Assembly: GCA_958496175.1 (NCBI GenBank)
Contig: OY292280.1
Span: 22,134,001 to 22,198,000 of the forward strand
Reading direction: 5' to 3'
Length of the DNA: 64,000 nt
DNA from: Sisyra terminalis
Taxonomy: Eukaryota > Arthropoda > Insecta > Neuroptera > Sisyridae
The translations under genes were made by a program, and so were the position numbers. The notes under the pieces were generated by a model that saw only the letters and a list, made by a program, of their open reading frames with translations, searched no databases and had not been told where the DNA came from. Below are positions 35,701 through 48,832 of the stretch, piece by piece; the stretch's first letter is position 1, and each line of letters opens with the position of its first letter.

Positions 35701-37229
35701 CTAAGCGAAAAAATTCGACTGATATTGGGTCACTTAAAGAAGGTGACTTTTCATTATGAGGTCTAGTTTTCTCAACGGATTTTGAATTAAGGCTATCAAG
35801 TGAAATATAATAGGAAAAAAATTTTGTCCTGTGTGCCAAAAGACACCCGCAATATCGTTTCAAACTTTCAAAAAGGACAATTTTCTAATGCATAAAAGGA
35901 CATAAGGGATGTTTTCCTCACTAAATTAAAGTTGAATATTATAAACTAAACCATTCTTAACCACTATGCCAAAAATAAAAAGCATTTGTTACGTACATCT
36001 TTGGAAAATTGAAACTGGAAATTAAATTGATGAAAGTCTATGCGAAAAAATTCGACTGATATTGGGTCACTTAAAGAAGGTGACTTTTCATTATGAGGTC
36101 TTGTTTTCTCAACGGATTCTGAATTAAGGCTTTCAAGTGAAATATAATAGAAAAAAAATTTTGTCCTGTGTGCCAAAAGACACCCGCAATATCGTTTCAA
36201 ACTTTCAAAAAGGGCAATTTTCTAATGCATAAAAAAGACATAAGGGATGTTTTCCTCACTAAATTAAAGTTGAATATTTTAAACTAAACCATTCTTAACC
36301 ACTATGCAAAATATAAAAAGCATTTGTTACGTATATCTTTGGAAAATTGAAACTGGAAATTAAATTGTTGAAAGTCTATGCGAAAAAATTCGTCTAATAT
36401 TGGGTCATTTAAAGAAGGTGACTTTTCATTATGAGGTCTAGTTTTCTCAACGGATTTTGAATTAAGGCTATCAAGTGAAATATAATAGGAAATCAATTTT
36501 GTCCTGTGTGCCAAAAGACACCCGCAATATCGTTACAAACTTTCAAAAGGGACAATTTTCTAATGCGTAAAAAAGACATAAGGGATGTTTTCCTTCACTG
36601 AATTAAAGTTGAATATTATAAACTAAACCATTCTTAACCACTATGCAAAAAATAAAAAGCATTTGTTACGTACATCTTTGGAAAATTGAAACTGGAAATT
36701 AAATTGATGAAAGTCTATGCGTAAAAATTCGACTGATATTGGGTCACTTAAAGAAGGTGACTTTTCATTATGAGGTCTAGTTTTCTCAACGGATTCTGAA
36801 TTAAGGCAATCAAGTGAAATATAATAGGAAAACAATTTTGTCCTGTGTGCCAAAAGTCACCCGCAATATCGTTTCAAACTTTCAAAAAGGACAATTTTCT
36901 AATGCATAAAAAGGACATAAGGGATGTTTACCTCACTAAATTAAAGTTGAATATTATAAACTAAACCATTCTTAACCACTATGCAAAAAATAAAAAGCAT
37001 TTGTTACGTATATCTTTGGAAAATTGAAACTGGAAATTAAATTGTTGAAAGTCTATGCGAAAAAATTCGACTGATATTGGGTCACTTAAAGAAGGTGACT
37101 TTTCATTATGAGGTCTAGTTTTCTCAACGGATTCTGAATTAAGGCATTCTAGTGAAATATAATAGAAAAAAAATTTTGTCCTGTGTGCCAAAAGACACCC
37201 GCAATATCGTTTCAAACTTTCAAAAGGGA

Positions 37230-37950
37230 CAATTTTCTAATGCATAAAAAAGACATAAGGGATGATTTCCTTCACTAAATTAAAGTTGAATATTATAAAC
37301 TAAACCATTCTCAACCACTATGCAAAAAATAAAAAGCATTTGTTACGTACATCTTTGCAAAATTGAAACTGGAAATGAAATTGATGAAAGTCTAAGCGAA
37401 AAAATTCGACTGATATTGGGTCACTTAAAGAAGGAGACTTTTCATTATGAGTTCTAGTTTTCTCAACGGATTTTGAATTAAGGCTATCAAGTGAAATATA
37501 ATAGGAAAACAATTTTGTCCTGTGTGCCAAAAGACACCCACAATATCGTTTCAAACTTTCAAAAAGGACAATTTTCTAATGCATAAAAAGGACATAAGGG
37601 ATGTTTTCCTCACTAATTTAAAGTTGAATATTATAAACTAAACCATTCTTAACCACTATGCAAAAAATAAAAAGCATTTGTTACGTACATCTTTGGAAAA
37701 TTGAAACTGGAAATTAAATTGATGAAAGTCTATGCGAAAAAATTCGACTGATATTGGGTCACTTAAAGAAGGTGACTTTTCATTATGAGGTCTAGTTTTC
37801 TCAACGGATTCTGAATTAAGGCATTCTAGTGAAATATAATAGAAAAAAAATTTTGTCCTGTGTGCCAAAAGACACCCGCAATATCGTTTCAAACTTTCAA
37901 AAAGGACAATTTTCTAATGCATAAAAAAGACATAAGGGATGTTTTCCTCA
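37230..37950 (+). repeat. Two-monomer block, first copy
   Basis: Private variants GATGATTTCC, CTTTGCAAAATTG, GGAAATGAAATTG, GGAGACTTTTC and CACCCACAATATC recur 2,369 bp (7 monomers) later. Neighbouring monomers at that distance do not match, so this is a copied block and not a full 7-mer period. Confidence 0.75.
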
Positions 37951-39598
37951 CTAAATTAAAGTTGAATATTTTAAACTAAACCATTCTCAACCACTATGCA
38001 AAAAATAAAAAGCATTTGTTACGTATATCTTTGGAAAATTGAAACTGGAAATTAAATTGTTGAAAGTCTATGCGAAAAAATTCGTCTAATATTGGGTCAT
38101 TTAAAGAAGGTGACTTTTCATTATGAGGTCTAGTTTTCTCAACGGATTTTGAAATAAGGCTATCAAGTGAAATATAAAAGGAAAACAATTTTGTCCTGTG
38201 TGCCAAAAGACACCCGCAATATCGTTTCAAACTTTCAAAAAGGACAATTTTCTAATGCATAAAAAGGACATAAGGGATGTTTTCCTCACTAAATTAAAGT
38301 TGAATATTATAAACTAAACCATTCTTAACCACTATGCAAAAAATAAAAAGCATTTGTTACGTATATCTTTGGAAAATTGAAACTGGAAATTAAATTGTAG
38401 AAAGTCTAAGCGAAAAAATTCGACAGATATTGGGTCACTTAAAGAAGGTGACTTTTCATTATGAGTTCTAGTTTTCTCAACGGATTTTGAATTAAGGCTA
38501 TCAAGTGAAATATAATAGGAAAACAATTTTGTCCTGTGTGCCAAAAGACACCCGCAATATCGTTTCAAACTTTCAAAAGGGACAATTTTCTAATGCATAA
38601 AAAAGACATAAGGGATGTTTTCCTTCACTAAATTAAAGTTGAATATTATAAACTAAACCATTCTTAACCACTATGCAAAAAATAAAAAGCATTTGTTACG
38701 TACATCTTTGCAAAATTGAAACTGGAAATTAAATTGATGAAAGTCTAAGCGAAAAAATTCGACTGATATTGGGTCACTTAAAGAAGGTGACTTTTCATTA
38801 TGAGTTCTAGTTTTCTCAACGGATTTTGAATTAAGGCTATCAAGTGAAATATAATAGGAAAACAATTTTGTCCTGTGTGCCAAAAGACACCCGCAATATC
38901 GTTTCAAACTTTCAAAAGGGACAATTTTCTAATGCATAAAAAAGACATAAGGGATGTTTTCCTTCACTAAATTAAAGTTGAATATTATAAACTAAACCAT
39001 TCTTAACCACTATGCAAAAAATAAAAAGCATTTGTTACGTACATCTTTGCAAAATTGAAACTGGAAATTAAATTGATGAAAGTCTAAGCGAAAAAATTCG
39101 ACTGATATTGGGTCACTTAAAGAAGGTGACTTTTCAATATGAGTTCTAGTTTTCTCAACGGATTCTGAATTAAGGCATTCAAGTGAAATATAATAGAAAA
39201 AAAATTTTGTCCTGTGTGCCAAAAGACACCCGCAATATCGTTTCAAACTTTCAAAAAGGACAATTTTCTAATGCATAAAAAGGACATAAGGGATGTTTAC
39301 CTCACTAAATTAAAGTTGAATATTATAAACTAAACCATTCTTAACCACTATGCAAAAAATAAAAAGCATTTGTTACGTATATCTTTGGAAAATTGAAACT
39401 GGAAATTAAATTGTTGAAAGTCTATGCGAAAAAATTCGACTGAAATTGGGTCATTTAACGAAGGTGACTTTTCATTATGAGGTCTAGTTTTCTCAACGGA
39501 TTCTGAATTAAGGCTATCATGTGAAATATAATAGGAAATCAGTTTTGTCCTGTGTGCCAAAAGACACCCGCAATATCGTTTCAAACTTTCAAAAGGGA

Positions 39599-40319
39599 CA
39601 ATTTTCTAATGCATAAAAAAGACATAAGGGATGATTTCCTTCACTAAATTAAAGTTGAATATTATAAACTAAACCATTCTTAACCACTATGCAAAAAATA
39701 AAAAGCATTTGTTACGTACATCTTTGCAAAATTGAAACTGGAAATGAAATTGATGAAAGTCTAAGCGAAAAAATTCGACTGATATTGGGTCACTTAAAGA
39801 AGGAGACTTTTCATTATGAGTTCTAGTTTTCTCAACGGATTTTGAATTAAGGCTATCAAGTGAAATATAATAGGAAAACAATTTTGTCCTGTGTGCCAAA
39901 AGACACCCACAATATCGTTTCAAACTTTCAAAAAGGACAATTTTCTAATGCATAAAAAGGACATAAGGGATGTCTTCCTCACTAATTTAAAGTTGAATAT
40001 TATAAACTAAACCATTCTTAACCACTATGCAAAAAATAAAAAGCATTTGTTACGTACATCTTTGGAAAATTGAAACTGGAAATTAAATTGATGAAAGTCT
40101 ATGCGAAAAAATTCGACTGATATTGGGTCACTTAAAGAAGGTGACTTTTCATTATGAGGTCTAGTTTTCTCAACGGATTCTGAATTAAGGCATTCTAGTG
40201 AAATATAATAGAAAAAAAATTTTGTCCTGTGTGCCAAAAGACACCCGCAATATCGTTTCAAACTTTCAAAAAGGACAATTTTCTAATGCATAAAAAGTAC
40301 ATAAGGGATGTTTTCCTTC
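39599..40319 (+). repeat. Two-monomer block, second copy
   Basis: Repeats 37230-37950 with minor changes such as GATGTCTTCC for GATGTTTTCC near 39970. Confidence 0.75.
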
Positions 40320-41299
40320 ACTAAATTAAAGTAGAATATTATAAACTAAACCATTCTTAACCACTATGCAAAAAAAAAAAGCATTTGTTACGTATATCTT
40401 TGGAAAATTGAAACTGGAAATTAAATTGTTGAAAGTCTATGCGAAAAAATTCGGCTGATATTAGGTCATTTAAAGAAGGTGACTTTTCATTATGAGGTCT
40501 AGTTTTCTCAACGGATTCTGAATTAAGGCTATCAAGTGAAATATAATAGAAAAAAAATTTTGTCCTGTGTGCCAAAAGACACCCGCAATATCGTTTTAAA
40601 CTTTCAAAAAGGACAATTTTCTAATGCATAAAAAGTACATAAGGGATGTTTTCCTTCACTAAATTAAAGTAGAATATTATAAACTAAACCATTCTTAACC
40701 ACTATGCAAAAAATAAAAAGCATTTGTTACGTATATCTTTGGAAAATTGAAACTGGAAATTAAATTGTTGAAAGTCTAAGGGAAAAAATTCGACTGATAT
40801 TGGGTTACTTAAAGAAGGTGACTTTTCATTATGAGTTCTAGTTTTCTCAACGGATTTTGAATTAAGGCTATCAAGTGAAATATAATAGAAAAAAAATTTT
40901 GTCCTGTGTGCCAAAAGACACCCGCAATATCGTTTTAAACTTTCAAAAAGGACAATTTTCTAATGCATAAAAAGTACATAAGGGATGTTTTCCTTCACTA
41001 AATTAAAGTAGAATATTATAAACTAAACCATTCTTAACCACTATGCAAAAAAAAAAGCATTTGTTACGTATATCTTTGGAAAATTGAAACTGGAAATTAA
41101 ATTGTTGAAAGTCTATGCGAAAAAATTCGACTGATATTGGGTCATTTAAAGAAGGTGACTTTTCATTATGAGGTCTAGTTTTCTCAACGGATTTTGAATT
41201 AAGGCTATCAAGTGAAATATAACAGGAAATCAAATTTGTCCTGTGTGCCAAAAGACACCCGCAATATCGTTTCAAACTTTCAAAAAGGACAATTTTCTA

Positions 41300-42950
41300 A
41301 TGCATAAAAAGGACATAATTCTTAACCACTATGCAAAAAATAAAAAGCATTTGTTACATATATCTTTGGAAAATTGAAACTGGAAATTAAATTGATGGAA
41401 GTCTATGCGAAAAAATTCGACTGATATTGGGTCATTTAAAGAAGGTGACTTTTCATAATGAGGTCTAGTTTTCTCAACGGATTCTGAATTAAGGCAATCA
41501 AGTGAAATATAATAGGAAAAAAATTTTGTCCTGTGTGCCAAAAGACACCCGCAATATCGTTTCAAACTTTCAAAAGGGACAATTTTCTAATGCATATAAA
41601 GGACATAAGGGATGTTTTCCTTCACTAAATTAAAGTTGAATATTATAAACTAAACCATTCTTAACCACTATGCAAAAAATAAAAAGCATTTGTTACGTAT
41701 ATCATTGGAAAATTGAAACTGGAAATTAAATTGATGGAAGTCTATGCGAAAAAATTCGACTGATATTGGGTCATTTAAAGAAGGTGACTTTTCATTATGA
41801 GGTCTAGTTTTCTCAACGGATTCTGAATTAAGGCAATCAAGTGAAATATAATAGGAAAAAAATTTTGTCCTGTGTGCCAAAAGACACCCGCAGTAACGTT
41901 TCAAACTTTCAAAAAGGACAATTTTCTAATGCATATAAAGGACATAAGGGATGTTTTCCTTCACTAAATTAAAGTAGAATATTATAAACTAAACCATTCT
42001 TAACCACTATGCAAAAAATAAAAAGCATTTGTTACGTATATCTTTGGAAAATTGAAACTGGAAATAAAATTGTTGAAAGTCTAAGCGAAAAAATTCGACT
42101 GATATTGGGTTACTTAAAGAAGGTGATTTTTCATTATGAGGTCTAGTTTTCTCAACGGAGTCTGAATTAAGGCTATCAAGTGAAATATAATAGGAAAACA
42201 ATTTTGTCCTGTGTGCCCAAAGACACCCGCAATATCGTTTCAAACTTTCAAAAAGGACAATTTTCTTATGCATAAAAAGGACATAAGGGATGTTTTCCTC
42301 ACAAAATTAAAGTTGAATATTATAAACTAAACCATTCTTAACCACTATGCAAAAAATAATAAGCATTTGTTACGTATATCTTTGGAAAATTGAAACTGGA
42401 AATTAAATTGTTGAAAGTCTAAGCGAAAAAATTCGACTGATATTGGGTCACTTAAAGAAGGTGACTTTTCATTATGAGGTCTAGTTTTCTCAACGGATTT
42501 TCAATTAAGGCTATCAAGTGAAATATAATAGGAAAAAAATTTTGTCCTGTGTGCCAAAAGACACCCGCAATATCGTTTCAATCTTTCAAAAAGGACAATT
42601 TTATAATGCATAAAAAGGACATAATTCTTAACCACTATGCAAAAAATAAAAAGCATTTGTTACGTTTATCTTTGGAAAATTGAAATTGGAAATTAAATTG
42701 ATGAAAGTCTATGCGAAAAAATTCGACTGATATTGGGTCATTTAAAGAAGGTGACTTTAATAGGAAGGTGACTTTTCATTATGAGGTCTAGTTTTCTCAA
42801 CGGATTCTGAATTAAGGCTATCAAGTGAAATATAATAAGAAATCAATTTTGTCCTGTGTGCCAAAAGACACCCGCAATATCGTTTCAAACTTTCAAAAAG
42901 GACAATTTTCTAATGCATAAAAAGGACATAATTCTTAACCACTATGCAAA
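41300..42950 (+). repeat. Deletion-variant satellite monomers
   Basis: Three monomers read GGACATAATTCTTAACC (near 41311, 42621 and 42928), lacking the same 48 bp between GGACATAA and TTCTTAACC. Two or more full-length monomers lie between the first and second. One also has a 17-bp tandem duplication (AAGGTGACTTTAATAGG) at about 42738-42770. The shared breakpoints point to one deletion spread by unequal exchange. Confidence 0.85.
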
Positions 42951-45470
42951 AAATAAAAAGCATTTGATACGTATATCTTTGGAAAATTGAAACTGGAAAT
43001 TAAATTGATGAAAGTCTTTGCGAAAAAATTCGACTGATATTGGGTCATTTAAAGAAGGTGACTTTTCATTATGAGGTCTAGTTTTCTCAACGGATTCTGA
43101 ATTAAGGCTTTCAAGTGAAATATAATAGGAAAAAAATTTTGTCCTGTGTGCCAAAAGACACCCGCAATAACGTTTCAAACTTTCAAAAAGGACAATTTTC
43201 TAATGCATATAAAGGACATAAGGGATGTTTTCCTTCACTAAATTAAAGTAGAATATTATAATCTAAACCATTCTTAACCACTATGCAAAAATTAAAAAGC
43301 ATTTGTTACGTTTATCTTTGGAAAATTGAAATTGGAAATTAAATTGATGAAAGTCTATGCGAATAAATTCGACTGATATTGGGTCATTTAAAGAAGGTGA
43401 CTTTTCATTATGAGGTCTAGTTTTCTCAACGGATTCTGAATTAAGGCAATCAAGTGAAATATAATAGGAAAACAATTTTGTCCTGTGTGCCAAAAGACAC
43501 CCGCAATAACGTTTCAAACTTTCAAAAAGTACAATTTTCTAATGCATATAAAGGACATAAGGGATGTTTTCCTTCACTAAATTAAAGTAGAATATTATAA
43601 ACTAAACCATTCTTAACCACTATGCAAAAAATAAATAGCATTTGTTACGTATATCTTTGGAAAATTGAAACTGGAAATTAAATTGATGAAAGTCGATGCG
43701 AAAAAATTCGACTGATATTGGGTCATTTAAAGAAGGTGACTTTTCATTATGAGGTCTAGTTTTCTCAACGGATTCTGAATTAAGGCAATCAAGTGAAATA
43801 TAATAGGAAAAAAATTTTGTCCTGAGTGCCAAATGACACCCGCAATAACGTTTCAAACTTTCAAAAAGGACAATTTTCTAATGCATATAAAGGACATAAG
43901 GGATGTTTTCCTTCACTAAATTAAAGTAGAATATTATAAACTAAACCATTCTTAACCACTATGCAAAAAATAAAAAGCATTTGTTACGTACATCTTTGGA
44001 AAATTGAAACTGGAAATTAAATTGATGAAAGTCTATGCGAAAAAATTCGACTGATATTGGGTCATTTAAAGAAGGTGACTTTTCATTATGAGGTCTAGTT
44101 TTCTCAGCGGATTCTGAATTAAGGCAATCAAGTGAAATATAATAGGAAAAAAAATTTGTCCTGTGTGCCAAAAGACACCCGCAATAACGTTTCAAACTTT
44201 CAAAAAGGACAATTTTCTAATGCATATAAAGGACATAAGGGATGTTTTCCTTCACTAAATTAAAGTAGAATATTATAAACTAAACCATTCTTAACCACTA
44301 TGCAAAAAATAAAATGCATTTGTTACGTATATCTTTGGAAAATTGAAACTGGAAATTAAATTGATGAAAGTCTATGCGAAAAAATTCGACTGATATTGGG
44401 TCATTTAAAGAAGGTGACTTTTCATTATGAGGTCTAGTTTTCTCAACGGATTCTGAATTAAGGCTATCCAGTGAAATATAATAGGAAATCAATTTTGTCC
44501 TGTGTGCCAAAAGACACCCGCAATATCGTTTCAAACTTTCAAAAAGGACAATTTTCTAATGCATAAAAAGGACAAAGGGGATGTTTTCTTTCACTAAATT
44601 AAAGTTGAATATTATAAACTAAACCATTCTTAACCACTATGCAAAAAATAAAAAGCATTTGTTACGTATATCTTTGGAAAATTGAAACTGGAAATTAAAT
44701 TGATGAAAGTCTATGCGAAAAAGTTCGACTGATATTGGGTCATTTAAAGAAGGTGACTTTTCATTATGAGGTCTAGTTTTCTCAACGGATTCTGAATTAA
44801 GGCAATCAAGTGAAATATAATAGGAAAAAAATTTTGTCCTGTGTGCCAAAAGACACCCGCAATAACGTTTCAAACTTTCAAAAAGGACAATTTTCTAATG
44901 CATATAAAGGACATAAGGTATGTTTTCCATCACTAAATTAAAGTAGAATATTATAAACTAAACCATTCTTAACCACTATGCAAAAAATAAAAAGCATTTG
45001 TTACGTACATCTTAGGAAAATTGATACTGGAAATTAAATTGATGAAAGTCTATGCGAAAAAATTCGACTGATATTGGGTCATTTAAAGAAGGCGACTTTT
45101 CATTATGAGGTCTAGTTTTCTCAACGGATTCTGAATTAAGGCAATCAAGTGAAATATAATAGGAAAACAATTTTGTCCTGTGTGCCAAAAGACACCCGCA
45201 ATAACGTTTCAAACTTTCAAAAAGGACAATTTTCTAATGCATATAAAGGACATAAGGGATGTTTTCCTTCACTAAATTAAAGTAGAATATTATAAACTAA
45301 ACCATTCTTAACCACTATGCAAAAAATAAAAAACATTTGTTACGTATATCTTTGGAAAATTGAAACTGGAAATTAAATAGATGAAAGTCTATGCGAAAAA
45401 ATTCGACTGATATTGGGTCATTTAAAGAAGGTGACTTTTCATTATGAGGTCTAGTTTTCTCAACGGATTC

Positions 45471-45666
45471 GAAATCCGAAAAATTTCCAATGCGGTCTTA
45501 CATCTTTTCCGATCGTAACATGGAGCTCCTATGGTTAAAATTTTGCCGGAAAATTCCAATAAAATCTTTTGATCAAATGGTCACCAGAACGATTTTCATG
45601 GAATTTTCCGGAAAAAATTTAACCATAGGTGCTCCATGTTACGATCGGAAAAGATGTGAATCCACA
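45471..45666. repeat. Palindromic core at array 2 / M4 junction
   Basis: Same palindrome as 25386-25578 in the opposite orientation: CATCTTTTCCGATCGTAACATGG on the left, CCATGTTACGATCGGAAAAGATG on the right. It should separate two arms, but here its left side is satellite, so the left arm appears to have been lost. Array 1 lacks this core at the equivalent junction. Confidence 0.85.
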
Positions 45667-46366
45667 TTGGAAAACTTTTAGGTCCTTGATCCTTTTTTTC
45701 AAGAAAACAAATTTGTATTTAAATAGCATTAGCTAGCACAATAGGTGAATTTTAAATATCGAAAAATCCATTAACGATATCGAAAACTTTAGGTTTTATT
45801 GGATTTTTGTTTCGATCGCAACGTAATATAGCTATGGTGTGAATTTCATCGAGAAATTCGACAAACATTTTTTTGAAAAACGTCGACGTACATTTGGTCG
45901 ACGAAATAAAATTTCTCTGACGTGAAAAAAAAAAGTTTTTCCCCTTAAGCTTTTCCGGGACCAAATTTATACCATCGATTGAGTAATTCAAGCGCTATCG
46001 AATGAGCCTACTATCGTTAACCTACGATCGATAGTTATCGCTACAAATGGCTTTGAAGTTGGAAAAAGTGAAAAAAATCGCCAATTTAGGCCTATTTTTG
46101 GGATTCTTCAGAATTTTTGCCGGAAAATTTTCGCCAAAAAAATGAAAAATTGTATAATTAAAAATGATTTTAAGGCTTCTCGGAGCGTAACTAAGCCATT
46201 CCCGAAATCCCATTTCACTAAATTCGAAAATTCGAGGTCCCCCCCCCAAAAAAAAAAACCGAAAAAATTGACTTCAGGATATGTTTTTTAGGCCTCCCGT
46301 GACGTAACTAAGCCATTCCCAGAGTCCTACGTCCCGAAAATCGAAAATTCGGTAAATTTTCGGGAA

Positions 46367-46424
46367 TGACGTCATTGGGTGGCGACGTATGTGTGACGTC
46401 ATATATATGAAAAGAGTGACGTCA
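46367..46424. promoter_or_regulatory. CRE-like TGACGTCA cluster in M4 (three perfect sites)
   Basis: TGACGTCA at 46367-46374, 46394-46401 and 46417-46424: three perfect 8-bp palindromes in 58 bp. Spacing is 27 and 23 bp start to start, roughly two helical turns apart. Confidence 0.5.
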
Positions 46425-46611
46425 CAAAACCATTGAGCAAAAATAAAATGAAAAATATATAGCATCATCGATCGATCATTTCGAACCCCGAAAGGTTGGA
46501 ACTGTTCGATCGAATATTTCGATGATACAATGTCTGGAATGAGGAATTAATGTTAATTAGATATATTATAAGCTGTAAGGAATAGAAATCAATTATTAGA
46601 AATTATAAAAA

Positions 46612-46687
46612 TCCGGGACCAATCGGGATGCGAACCAGGGACCTCGACTCCGAACAACAGCAACGGCGACCAAGACGACTCGGCTAT
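46612..46687 (-). other. tRNA-like module (type 1), M4
   Basis: Same - strand module as M1, with A- and B-box-like motifs intact. Confidence 0.5.
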
Positions 46688-47495
46688 CTGATGATATATG
46701 TAAATGACCTTAAAACTCATACATAAACAATTCTTATGAGATTTTTGGAAAATTGAAAAAAAAATTCGATCGATGGAGTTGGAATTTTCCAAAAATATTT
46801 TAACCATAGCTGCTCCATGTTAAAGTTGGAAAATTTTACTAAAAACATTGCAACATTTTAAGGCCCTTGATCCTATTTTTCGAAAAAAACAACATTTGTA
46901 TTTCAAAAGAATTTCTTCAGAAAATTAAAATGTATATATAAAAAAAATCGATAAGGAAATCAAAAAGTTAAGATATTTTTCGATATTGTCTTTATCGTAT
47001 TATTCGATAATCTATCGAAAAATATTGAACTTACCTTACTTACCTAATCGTTGCATTATCTTAACTTTTCTTTGTATCTTAACTCTGAAATATAAAATTC
47101 AGGAGGATGGGTGCGGAAAATCAAATTGAAACAATATGTTCAATTAACATAAATTTATTAATGTTAAATATCAATACAGTTTATAATAAATTACAATATT
47201 AGTTTTTCCATTATTACAATAGTTTTTATAATTTATGTAAAAGTATCAATTATTATAATCATATAGAAATATTAAGTAAATTAAATTTTCTTGATTTACA
47301 GATATTTTCACTATTTATCACTTAAACCACTTTATCACTTAAACCACTTTATAACTTCACATTCACTGAATTATTAAAACACAATTTACAGCTCTGATTG
47401 TTGTAGTAAATCCATTAGTGATTTTCTCGGTAGATATCAATTGTGGAAATGATATCCTTTATGAATTTGATGGATGATCCTCCAAAGATCCGCAT

Positions 47496-47576
47496 TTATT
47501 CCTCAAACGTCCATTCGGAAATGATGAACATCTCAACTCCAATGAATAATTCTCCGTTGTCATCGGTCAGCTTCTT
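47496..47576 (-). pseudogene. Captured-gene fragment, exon B, M4 copy
   Basis: 26 open codons after CGTTCCAG, starting Lys-Lys-Leu-Thr-Asp-Asp. Position and length match M1. Confidence 0.35.
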
Positions 47577-47644
47577 CTGGAACGAAAAAATCAATAAATA
47601 TTCAAAAATCAATATTTGGAAGTCTCAAAAGTACAGCGACTTAC

Positions 47645-47726
47645 CAATTATTTATCTCCCAACAAGATGATACATTCTTTAGCGCAAAAACAATGTCTTT
47701 GTCCTTAGTTTCTTGGTAATTTGGAT
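47645..47726 (-). pseudogene. Captured-gene fragment, exon A, M4 copy
   Basis: 82-nt open segment between TTTTTACAG and GTAAGT. It reads Thr-Lys-Asp-Lys-Asp where M1 reads Thr-Met-Asp-Lys-Asp. Confidence 0.35.
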
Positions 47727-47862
47727 CTGTAAAAATATATTTTATGATTATTTAAACAAATTATACTTTCTAGCTACATTAACATGTATAGGTACTGGGG
47801 AACATGAAATTTACATAAAGAAAACATTGGTTGCTTCTGCATTAATTAACACAAAAGTCACT

Positions 47863-48832
47863 TCCAATTCTTTTTCATTTACCTATGTAGCATAGATTTA
47901 ACACTTGTGGGAACGTCACTGGACTTTTTACATTTCACATTAAACATGCTGTGCAAATTTTTCCATATACAAAGCCCATTGAAGGTATGAAATTGTGCAT
48001 CAATTTGGAGGCAGATGAAATCATCAAACCCTTCAATATTCAAGTGCTTCTAACTTCGTCAAATAGGTAAGGGATGACTTTGTAGCCGGGCTGATAAGTA
48101 TGTTGAGGGAACAATCTCCGGGTTCGAACCTTGAAATTGCCATATGAAGGATATCCGTAGATGGTGTCCGGTCGCTGCTTAATGCTTAAATACATTTCTT
48201 ACAGTTGTATCTAGCTACTCGAGGACCAATCTTTAAATGGAGTCATCAAAAAATGAACAAGACCTAACATTTAATTATTTATGTCAATAGGAAATGAGGA
48301 TTGTTTTCTGATAAATTTGTACAGTACCTGCAGCATTTCTTCGGACGTTTTCCAGATGATTTTCTGAAAAATAAACGATGGTAAGTGCAAGTGTTTTATT
48401 CCTGTAAAAAGTTGTTACTTTCAATTCGAAAAGGTTTGCAACTACCTTTGGGGCATAGACGGTATAGACCCAAAGAATAATAAGTGTCAATTTCACCAAA
48501 CAATCGTTCCTATTCATAGTAGGTAAGTTTTATTCCGTTTTCACCGGAAAATATGCAGATTTCTGCTACTCTCCGGAACGATTTACTGGACGGCTATGCT
48601 GGAACCGGAGGTTTCGAATTCGATTGGCGAATGAGCCCAATATGTTTTGCTACCATAATAATTGGTTATAATTTCTTTAAACTTACGTTGGCTCACATTA
48701 TCACTTAATAACATGAACCCTCGTTTCCGAATTTTAGCACCATGTGATCAATCGATCAACGATAGCCTTCGACATTTGGAAATGATTGATTGATCGATCG
48801 ATGATTTACCTATATGTTTTTCCAATTAAATC
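47863..48832. repeat. Spacer block, second copy
   Basis: Counterpart of 20936-21905, including the F-related stretch, a type 2 tRNA-like module at 48078-48137, the candidate spliced ORF and the GATCGATC-rich end. Confidence 0.6.
48271..48517 (-). CDS. Candidate short secreted peptide, two exons (copy 2)
   Basis: Exon 1 (48446-48517) and the intron borders are the same as in the 21353-21590 copy. A small change (AAATTTATCAG for AAATTTTCAG) shifts the frame of exon 2, which then runs 48271-48363 and ends Ile-Asp-Ile-Asn-Asn-stop (about 54 residues if spliced). Two units with different C-termini mean at most one can be the original protein. Confidence 0.18.

Larger units (their letters stand above)
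29736..45470 (+). repeat. Satellite array 2, ~338 bp monomer, about 46 copies
   Basis: Same family and orientation as array 1 but with its own variant set: GTCTAATA or GTTTGATA for GACTGATA, GTGCCAATAGACAC, CAAAAGGGACAATTT and GGCATTCTAGTG. The array is about 2.4 kb shorter than array 1. It ends in a different monomer phase (after CAACGGATTC), directly against a palindromic core. Confidence 0.97.
45667..47862 (+). mobile_element. Complex arm M4, + orientation
   Basis: Counterpart of M1 at a constant offset of about 26,927 bp with very few differences. It keeps the CGATA cluster, tRNA-like module, CRE cluster and gene fragments. The outer end is truncated at the same point as M1. Confidence 0.75.
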
